A stretch of DNA of 40,993 nucleotides, taken from an uncultured Bacteroidales bacterium. GTDB taxonomy: Bacteria > Bacteroidota > Bacteroidia > Bacteroidales > Lentimicrobiaceae. The translations under genes and the position numbers were made by a program. The notes under the pieces are model-generated. The model was not told where the DNA came from, ran no database searches, and saw only the letters and a program-made list of their open reading frames with translations. Each line of letters opens with the position of its first letter. Within the stretch, counting starts at the first letter, position 1. The stretch is from positions 1-40,993 of the forward strand of contig CALCQV010000032.1 in NCBI GenBank assembly GCA_937894795.1, read 5' to 3'. Positions 35,096 to 40,993 of this stretch are shown here, in pieces.

Positions 35096-36505
35096 ATGAA
35101 AAGAGTAGAAAAGCAAGTAGTAATTATTGGTGCCGGTATAACAGGTCTAACAGTTGGCTTCTATCTGAAAAAGAGGGGAATAGACTTTGTAATAGTTGAT
35201 AAATCATCACAAAAAGGAGGAGTGATCTCGACCCATAGAGAGCAAGGATTTGTTTATGAAACCGGCCCCAATACAGGCGTATTATCACAACCTCAAACCA
35301 GGGAATTAATTGATGAATTAGGTGATCTGTGCGAGCTTGAAATAGCCAATGCTGCTGCCAAAAAACGTTGGATTTGGAAAGGCAGTGCCTGGCAGCCCAT
35401 GCCTTCAGGCTTTAAAGCAGCCATTAACACCCCACTCTTTACTACTAAGGATAAAATAAGAATACTTGGAGAACCTTTCAGATCAAGAGGGACAAATCCT
35501 GATGAGACCTTGGCTGAACTCGTAATCAGACGTATGGGGAAAAGCTTCCTCAACTATGCAGTTGATCCCTTTATCCTTGGAATTTATTCAGGTGATCCTT
35601 CTTACCTGGTAACACGATATGCCATGCCTAAACTCTACAACCTTGAGCAAAAGTATGGTAGCTTTATTGGCGGTGCCATTCGTAAGGGATTTGAGAAAAA
35701 GGATGAACATGCCAGGAAAGCCAGCGGTGATGTATTCTCTATAAAAGGGGGTATTTCCAATCTTATTCAGGCATTGTCTAAAAGAATAGGTGAAGAAAAT
35801 ATTCTTCTGAATTTCTCTAATGCGGTTGTCAATCCATGCAACGAAGGATTGAAGAAATACAATCAGAATAATAACAACGGTTATTTGACCAGAGGCATTT
35901 ATGGTGATGAAGAAGTTGAAATCTCTTCACCCTATGTCATCACTACTTCAGGTTCACATGAATTAGGGCAAATATTACCATTCATACGTGAATCAGATGC
36001 AAAAAGTGTAGATAACCTGCTTTATGCCAGAGTTCTTCAGGCTAGTATTGGTTTCAGTAAATGGGATGGAATCCCATTGGATGCGTTTGGAGGACTTGTT
36101 CCATTTATAGAAAAAAGGGATGTTCTTGGCATTCTTTTCTTGTCGTCATTCCTTACAGGCAGGGCACCTGAAAACGGGGCACTGTTATCCGTATTTATGG
36201 GAGGTGTAAGAAGACCCGAAATGGTTGATCTGCCCGACGAAGAGATAAAGGCTATACTTGCACGTGAAGTGACGGATATGACCGGATTGCGGGAGTTTAA
36301 GCCCGATTTGCTCAAGATCACAAGATATGAACATGCCATACCGCAATATGGACTAAGTACCGGTGAAAGACTTGAAACAGTCAACCGACTGCAAAAGCAA
36401 TTCCCGGGTCTCATCATTGGAGGAAACCTCCGTAATGGAATTGGAATGAGTGACCGTATCAAACAAGGCAGAGAAATTGCTGAGACCCTGGGAGTGGGGG
36501 AGTAG
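35096..36505 (+). CDS. hemG: Protoporphyrinogen oxidase (HemY-type)
   Basis: An FAD enzyme that converts protoporphyrinogen IX to protoporphyrin IX. It has the dinucleotide-binding VIIGAGITGLTVGFYL (about 9-24), then GGVISTHREQGFVYETGPNTG (about 41-61), and a C-terminal FAD-contact block with GGNLRNGIGMSDRIKQGREIA (about 440-460). The 469-aa length fits the HemY/PPOX family (called hemG in many annotations), which classically uses O2. It starts 5 bases after hemN and is convergent with hemH. An O2-type oxidase next to an O2-independent HemN suggests microaerobic life or an alternative electron acceptor. Confidence 0.93.
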   Translation: MKRVEKQVVIIGAGITGLTVGFYLKKRGIDFVIVDKSSQKGGVISTHREQGFVYETGPNTGVLSQPQTRELIDELGDLCELEIANAAAKKRWIWKGSAWQPMPSGFKAAINTPLFTTKDKIRILGEPFRSRGTNPDETLAELVIRRMGKSFLNYAVDPFILGIYSGDPSYLVTRYAMPKLYNLEQKYGSFIGGAIRKGFEKKDEHARKASGDVFSIKGGISNLIQALSKRIGEENILLNFSNAVVNPCNEGLKKYNQNNNNGYLTRGIYGDEEVEISSPYVITTSGSHELGQILPFIRESDAKSVDNLLYARVLQASIGFSKWDGIPLDAFGGLVPFIEKRDVLGILFLSSFLTGRAPENGALLSVFMGGVRRPEMVDLPDEEIKAILAREVTDMTGLREFKPDLLKITRYEHAIPQYGLSTGERLETVNRLQKQFPGLIIGGNLRNGIGMSDRIKQGREIAETLGVGE

Positions 36506-36582
36506 AGCCATTGGCGAGAGCGTATATTGCGAATAATTTCAGTAGGCCAAGGTATTACAGCAGTATTTCAGCTACCCGGTTG

Positions 36583-37596
36583 TTAGGTATGGTCTATGAT
36601 AATTGACGACATAGTTTCCACCCAGGATTGGTCAGCGTTAAGACTGTCAACCATTGTCAGATCCTCACCACCACTCTCCATGAAGAGATGTTTATACTCT
36701 ATTCCAAGTTCATAAATAGTTTCCAGGCAATCGGCTACAAAAGAAGGACTGACAATAAGCAGCTTTTTAGCCCCTGTGGCGGCTTTTTCTTTTAAAACGT
36801 CATCAGTATATGGTTTAAGCCAATTCATGCCTAAGCGGCTTTGGAAACACACCATATAGCCGTTTTCATTCAGTCCTGATGCCGCACTTATCATTCTTGC
36901 TGTTGCATAGCATGAAGCATAGTAACATCTGGAATTATGGCCGCTGTATGTAATCAGGCAGTTAGCTTCATTACAGGTATAACCGGGGTGCATCCTCTCC
37001 GTTTGTTTGACAGGTAGTCCATGGAATGAAAATATAATATGATCGTATAAACCGGGGTTTGTTTCCTTGATCTTGGCTGCAAAAGAATCAATAAAACCTT
37101 TATTGCTGAAAAAAGGATCAATGATGGTCGTTTCAGCCTGTGGTGTATATTTATTAACCAAGCGGTTAAATTCTGCAACGATAGTGCCCGTAGTGGAATC
37201 AGCATACTGAGGATACAAAGGTACCAGTATAAATTGGTTGCATTTCAGTTCAGATGCTTTTAGAATTGCACTCTTCATGGAAGGATTGCCATAACGCATT
37301 GCTACAAAAACAGAATAACTTTCACCGAGGGCTATTTGGAGTGCATCACCAAATTTCCTGCTGTTTAAAAGCAGTGGCGAACCTTCGTGAGTCCATATTT
37401 TTTGATATAGCTTAGCTGATTTTGGACCTCTTATTGGTGCAATAATTCCATTTACCAATAACTTCCTGAATAGCCATGGCATATTAATAACTTTCCCATC
37501 ACCCAGAAATTCACGCAAGTATTTGCGAACGTCAGATACCTGCGGACTATCAGGTGTGCCTGTATTAACAAGAAATACTGCTGTCTTTGAAGTCAT
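36583..37596 (-). CDS. hemH: Ferrochelatase
   Basis: HemH inserts Fe2+ into protoporphyrin IX, the last step to haem. The start MTSKTAVFLVNTGTPDSP fits the family; an ATG three codons earlier (37605) is the alternative. Visible features are the metal/porphyrin His motif SFHGLPVKQTERMH, four nearby Cys residues (TCNEANC...SRCYYASC), and the catalytic SPSFVADCLETIYELGIEY block near the C-terminus. The length (337 aa) is usual. The gene is convergent with hemN-hemG, with 77 bp between, so the pathway's last three genes are together but on two transcripts. It is separated from norB by a terminator. Confidence 0.95.
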   Translation of the reverse strand: MTSKTAVFLVNTGTPDSPQVSDVRKYLREFLGDGKVINMPWLFRKLLVNGIIAPIRGPKSAKLYQKIWTHEGSPLLLNSRKFGDALQIALGESYSVFVAMRYGNPSMKSAILKASELKCNQFILVPLYPQYADSTTGTIVAEFNRLVNKYTPQAETTIIDPFFSNKGFIDSFAAKIKETNPGLYDHIIFSFHGLPVKQTERMHPGYTCNEANCLITYSGHNSRCYYASCYATARMISAASGLNENGYMVCFQSRLGMNWLKPYTDDVLKEKAATGAKKLLIVSPSFVADCLETIYELGIEYKHLFMESGGEDLTMVDSLNADQSWVETMSSIIIDHT

Positions 37597-37665
37597 TATA
37601 ATCAAACTATGCGTGAAGGCAATAAATGGAATTTGGTTTTACTGAATACCGCGTACCGGGTAAGA

Positions 37666-37696
37666 AAAAACCACTTACAAAAGTAAGTGGTTTTTC
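37666..37696. terminator. Terminator downstream of the NO reductase gene
   Basis: AAAAACCACTTAC (37666-37678) and GTAAGTGGTTTTT (37683-37695) form a perfect 13-bp stem with an AAAA loop. On the - strand a run of six T follows, so it ends norB transcription and isolates hemH. The symmetry also permits use on the + strand. Confidence 0.88.
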
Positions 37697-37764
37697 GTTT
37701 GTGCCGGTAATGTTGAAAAGGTCGGTTATCAGGTAATTTACCGGTAGTTATTGCTTCAGAGAAG

Positions 37765-39987
37765 TTATGCTCTCTTTTTTGCCAGATAGGTTTTCTGCAC
37801 CAGGTCGTAGAAAATCACCAGTCCGCCAATGATCATCAGGGCATCTGGAACAGTACGGGCCCACATCCAGCCTTTCATTGATTCAACGGCTTCACGTGTA
37901 CGAGTATAGAAATAGCCCATTTCCATTGCTGTTTCAGTTTGGTGCATTCCAATAATGTAAGTAGGAATAGCAAACAGCAGGGCTCCAATAGTCAGTGACC
38001 AGAATCCAATTTTGCTAAGTTTATCATCCCAAACAAGATTCCCGGCAAGCGCATTAGCTCTTGAGGTCATATAGAGAAATGCAATGGAAATATAACCGAA
38101 TGCACCCAGCAGTGCCACATGTCCATGAGGCATGATAAGGTATGTTCCATGTGAATAGTAGCTTATGGTAGGGGTATTGATTACCATACCAAAGAAGCCG
38201 GCGCCTATCCAGTTCAAGACTGCCGAACCTGCAATCCACATGAAGGGGACTGAGAAGTCAAAGTTTTCACCTGAATGAATCCGCTCACGCTTGTTCTTCC
38301 AGGCTTCAATGATCATAAGCGCTAGAGGCAATGGTTCAAGTGCCGAGAATATACCACCAATGGCAATCCAATACTCATCAAGCCCTTGCCACCAGTAGTG
38401 ATGTCCCACTCCCAGCGTTCCACTCAATGAAATCAGGAAAAGTTCAAAGAACATGACTCTAACAGCGGTTTTATGAGTAATAAGACCGAGGGATACAGTA
38501 AAGAAGGCAATAACACCAGCTGCAAACAATTCAAATGTCAACTCAACCCAAAGATGAATCACCCACCAGCGATAATAATCATCAACGGTATAGTTAGGCA
38601 TGATCTTATGAATGGGCATCATACCGGCAATATAAAGAGTAGCGATGGCAAAGGATGACCAGATAATGGTGCTAACAATAGGATTATTGGTTGCAGCCTT
38701 ACGTATAAGTGAGATAATAAGAAGGAACCAGAATACAAGACCTATAACGAGTCCAATATCCCACAAACGGCCCAGATTAATCAGTTCCCGTCCTTCATTA
38801 CCCAACCAGAACCATGTTTCACGCATTTGTCCGGTAGCACCCATATATAGGCCGATGATACTTCCAACTGCCACAACAAGTAAAGAGATCCAGAGAATAT
38901 CAACCAACCAGGGATACTTGTGATCGCGGTTTGCAACCCAAGGTGCAATAAGCAGTCCACCAACAAGCCAACCAACGGCAACCCATAAAATAGCCAGCTG
39001 AGTATGCATGGAACGAAGAACATTGAATGGAATCAACGACTGTGAAAGGATGAAATCTTTGGTAGGTTCAGTATAAAGATGCGCAAGATAACCGCCTAAG
39101 ATCAATTGTACTAAAAACAGGGCACCAACGATTGGAATATACTTGAGAAGTTTCTTTTGAGAACGGAAAAGTGAAGTTATCTTAAGTGGTTCTTCAAGTT
39201 TTTCATTTTCCTCTTTTTTGAAAAGATATTCATAGGCAAGGAAAACAACAACAATAGTGAGGGTCCATAGAATAAGGAACTCCCATAGGGATATCTTATG
39301 CGACAAGAAAGTGAGGTCCTGATCAATCATGGGTTCAGGTGGCCAGTTATTTGACCAGGTTCGATCAGTCCCCGGCCGGTAAGATGAAGCAACAAGTTGA
39401 GCCCAATCAATAAAGGCAGCAATCTTAACAGCCTCATCCGGACGGATGATTCCACCTCTGAAAGCACGTTCAGGATCACCTTCCACCAATAATTTGGTGA
39501 TATAGGCCACATTGCTCTTGTAAGCAGCAGCTGAAGCATCAGTATAAACAGTAGTACCTTCCAGCAATTTTGTTTGTTGCCGAAAGTCTTGTTTCACTCT
39601 TTCCTTTACTGCCCCTCTTTCTATTTCAGTTAGTTCCTTATTAAGTTTGGAGTAAAGCTCTTTTCCATAATAATCATAAAGGTATTCTGCACGATAGTGC
39701 ATAAAGTCTGTAGAAAAATCCGGACCCATATAGGCACCCATACCCAGCATGGTACCCCAATCCATAAGGTCAAACTGTTGAAAATAACCTTTACCGGCAA
39801 TAACATCATCATAAGTGTAAAGGACCTCTCCGCTTACTGATTTAACCTCTTTTGGAATGGGAGGAACCTCTTTCTGCAGATTTGCCGTGTAATAAATCAG
39901 CATAGTGACCATGATAAGTGCGATAATCCAGAAGGATGTGTAAAGCCCTTTTCTGCTCATGAATTTGTCAAGTAATGATTGCTTCAT
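37765..39987 (-). CDS. norB: Quinol-dependent nitric oxide reductase (qNOR)
   Basis: Reduces 2 NO to N2O at the inner membrane with quinol as electron donor. The 740-aa length, one N-terminal span (about 18-34) and a periplasmic cytochrome-c-like domain without CxxCH (about 35-230) are typical of single-subunit qNOR (NorZ). It is a haem-copper superfamily member with all ligands visible: H328 and H623 for low-spin haem b, H621 for haem b3, and H478, H529, H530 plus E482 for FeB (HLWVE, GHHYWW, HGH motifs). No norC is needed or present. The Rrf2-type regulator is 62 bases upstream. Probable role: NO detoxification. Confidence 0.95.
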   Translation of the reverse strand: MKQSLLDKFMSRKGLYTSFWIIALIMVTMLIYYTANLQKEVPPIPKEVKSVSGEVLYTYDDVIAGKGYFQQFDLMDWGTMLGMGAYMGPDFSTDFMHYRAEYLYDYYGKELYSKLNKELTEIERGAVKERVKQDFRQQTKLLEGTTVYTDASAAAYKSNVAYITKLLVEGDPERAFRGGIIRPDEAVKIAAFIDWAQLVASSYRPGTDRTWSNNWPPEPMIDQDLTFLSHKISLWEFLILWTLTIVVVFLAYEYLFKKEENEKLEEPLKITSLFRSQKKLLKYIPIVGALFLVQLILGGYLAHLYTEPTKDFILSQSLIPFNVLRSMHTQLAILWVAVGWLVGGLLIAPWVANRDHKYPWLVDILWISLLVVAVGSIIGLYMGATGQMRETWFWLGNEGRELINLGRLWDIGLVIGLVFWFLLIISLIRKAATNNPIVSTIIWSSFAIATLYIAGMMPIHKIMPNYTVDDYYRWWVIHLWVELTFELFAAGVIAFFTVSLGLITHKTAVRVMFFELFLISLSGTLGVGHHYWWQGLDEYWIAIGGIFSALEPLPLALMIIEAWKNKRERIHSGENFDFSVPFMWIAGSAVLNWIGAGFFGMVINTPTISYYSHGTYLIMPHGHVALLGAFGYISIAFLYMTSRANALAGNLVWDDKLSKIGFWSLTIGALLFAIPTYIIGMHQTETAMEMGYFYTRTREAVESMKGWMWARTVPDALMIIGGLVIFYDLVQKTYLAKKRA

Positions 39988-40028
39988 AAAAAATTGGTGT
40001 GTTAAGTGATTAATATACTATTATAAGG

Positions 40029-40038
40029 TAGCATTTAA
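40029..40038. promoter_or_regulatory. Putative NO-regulator half-site upstream of norB
   Basis: TAGCATTTAA at 40029-40038 lies 42 bases upstream of the norB ATG. The same 10-mer, read on the - strand, overlaps the start of the regulator gene at 40463-40472. Its AGCATTT core resembles the half-site of NsrR operators (AAGATGCATTT). The regulatory role is inference. Confidence 0.4.
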
Positions 40039-40049
40039 CGATAAAAAAA

Positions 40050-40463
40050 TTAGAACTTATTAACTCCCTCAAGATTAAGCTTATCAAGTGTCTTGGTCGT
40101 GAAAGTTTGAATAAACTCTTTACGGGCTTCAACCCATACTTTATGCATCACGCAAGGATTATCATCACTGCAATGTTCAAAACCCAGTATACAACCTGTA
40201 TATCTGTTCATACCCTCAACTGAATCAACAATATCTGACAAAAAGATTTCAGTCGGTTTTTTTGCAAATGAATATCCGCCATCACGCCCCTGAATACTGT
40301 AAATTAAACCTGATTTAGTTAGGCCGGTCATTAGTTGACGTAGATATTTATCAGAAATATGTAGTGTTTCAATCAGCTGTTTTGCTGTGTATAACTGCGA
40401 CGGATCCTTTGCCATGTATGAAAGGATTCGAAGTGCATACTCTGATGTTTTGCTTAACTTCAT
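40050..40463 (-). CDS. Rrf2-family Fe-S regulator, NsrR-like
   Basis: A 137-aa protein with an Rrf2 winged helix (about 1-80; SKTSEYALRILSYMA, then the recognition region HISDKYLRQLMTGLTKSGLIYSIQGRDGGY). It has a three-Cys cluster, C91-x6-C98-x5-C104, followed by H107. This spacing fits [2Fe-2S]-binding Rrf2 regulators and particularly NsrR, the NO sensor; IscR has x5-x5 spacing. Together with norB directly downstream it is most likely an NO-responsive repressor of norB, though regulation by iron-sulfur status cannot be excluded from sequence. Confidence 0.88.
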   Translation of the reverse strand: MKLSKTSEYALRILSYMAKDPSQLYTAKQLIETLHISDKYLRQLMTGLTKSGLIYSIQGRDGGYSFAKKPTEIFLSDIVDSVEGMNRYTGCILGFEHCSDDNPCVMHKVWVEARKEFIQTFTTKTLDKLNLEGVNKF

Positions 40464-40472
40464 TAAATGCTA
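40463..40472 (-). promoter_or_regulatory. Putative autoregulatory half-site at the regulator start
   Basis: On the - strand AAGTAGCATTTAATG contains TAGCATTTAA ending at the A of the start codon. AAGTAGCATTT matches 9 of 11 bases of the NsrR half-site AAGATGCATTT. It is downstream of the promoter, a suitable place for autorepression. Confidence 0.4.
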
Positions 40473-40492
40473 CTTGAAAGTATTATTTGGTG

Positions 40493-40521
40493 CAAATCTA
40501 TACTATTTTTTTAAATGTCAA
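40493..40521 (-). promoter_or_regulatory. Bacteroidota-type promoter of the Rrf2 regulator gene
   Basis: On the - strand, TTG (40519-40521, part of TTGACA), an 18-bp spacer and TAGATTTG (40493-40500) fit TTG-N17-23-TAnnTTTG closely. The -7 box ends 29 bases before the regulator ATG. Confidence 0.7.
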
Positions 40522-40651
40522 CAATACCGGCCTAAAAAAAGAATATTTTTTTGAAAATTATAAATCAATAACTGTCGGTTAGCAAGTTACGCTAAGAATC
40601 ATTTACTTTGCAGTAAGGTATAAGAGCCTGAATCAGATAAAACCGGCAATA

Positions 40652-40993
40652 ATGAGAGTTTTCAATTTCAAGAATATTATGTCTGCAATTATTTCAATGC
40701 TAGCCTGGGCAGGCTTTTCCAATGATCTGTTTAGCCAGAACTCTTCACTGAATGACTGGGCCAATTTCCAGAAGTATGCTGCTGAAAACAGCGCCCTTCC
40801 AAGGCTTACACCAGGAGAGCATAGGGTAGTCTTTATGGGTAACTCTATTACTGAATTCTGGAAACCAACTGACAGTGTTTTCTTTGCCGGGCGGCCATAC
40901 ATTGACAGGGGAATCAGCGGACAAACTACGCCACAAATGCAAGTTCCAGCTCGGGATCCACACTATCTGAGATCCTTGCAAGCGGTGCAAACT
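40652..40993 (+). CDS. SGNH/GDSL hydrolase, 5' part only
   Basis: The open frame runs off the window edge after 114 codons. A signal peptide (about 1-29, MRVFNFKNIMS...LFSQ-N) is followed by 'RVVFMGNSITEFW', the block I motif with the nucleophile-type Ser65 (GNS in place of GDS, common in this subgroup), then FAGRPYIDRGISGQTTPQM, block II of secreted GDSL-like lipases/esterases. It probably removes acyl groups from glycans or lipids outside the cytoplasm. The last 19 codons (QVPARDPHYL...) do not fit the family continuation LVRFRxDVI and may reflect poor sequence at the edge. Divergent from the Rrf2 gene. Confidence 0.75.
   Translation, partial: MRVFNFKNIMSAIISMLAWAGFSNDLFSQNSSLNDWANFQKYAAENSALPRLTPGEHRVVFMGNSITEFWKPTDSVFFAGRPYIDRGISGQTTPQMQVPARDPHYLRSLQAVQT

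Overview
The window looks like chromosomal DNA of a member of the Bacteroidota. The AT-rich intergenic regions carry TTG/TAnnTTTG-type promoters in place of -35/-10 boxes. The gene set is also typical of that phylum: a MORN-repeat YwqK-like protein, DUF4292 and DUF4175 proteins, a TonB-dependent receptor, an EnvC-like M23 protein with dut and a flippase in one operon, and a quinol-type NO reductase. O2-independent HemN together with an NO reductase suggests a facultative or microaerobic life. The length (about 41 kb) and two doubtful coding ends would fit a cloned insert or a contig, but that is inference.

Layout. 1-6 kb: a gene tail, a secreted MORN-repeat protein, quinolinate synthase (nadA), a 513-bp AT-rich divergent gap, rpiB with a LutB-like Fe-S protein, then an ECF sigma factor and its likely membrane anti-sigma factor. 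6.5-7.7 kb: a small DUF6249-like membrane protein, a 2H RNA phosphodiesterase and tRNA-Ala(GGC), followed by a near-perfect two-way terminator. 7.7-17.5 kb: a minus-strand envelope operon running 1225-aa sensor kinase > flippase > dut > TPR > DUF4292 lipoprotein > EnvC-like activator > tatA. 17.6-26.8 kb: also minus strand, adenylate cyclase > DUF4175 > ybeY > mnmG > methyltransferase, with a parS-like site on each side of mnmG. 26.9-29.2 kb: gltX and a ProX-type editing protein, separated by a striking palindrome built from 11-bp units.

29.5-37.6 kb is the most coherent accessory block. It holds a small secreted protein, a TonB-dependent receptor, an AmpG-like MFS carrier with a His-rich cytoplasmic loop, HemN, HemG/HemY and a convergent ferrochelatase (HemH). 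An operator-like palindrome lies upstream. The simplest reading is a unit that imports a porphyrin or late haem precursor and finishes it to haem, because only the last three biosynthetic steps are present. 37.7-40.5 kb is an NO-detoxification pair, qNOR and an Rrf2/NsrR-like regulator, with a shared 10-bp motif upstream of both. The window ends inside an SGNH-hydrolase gene.
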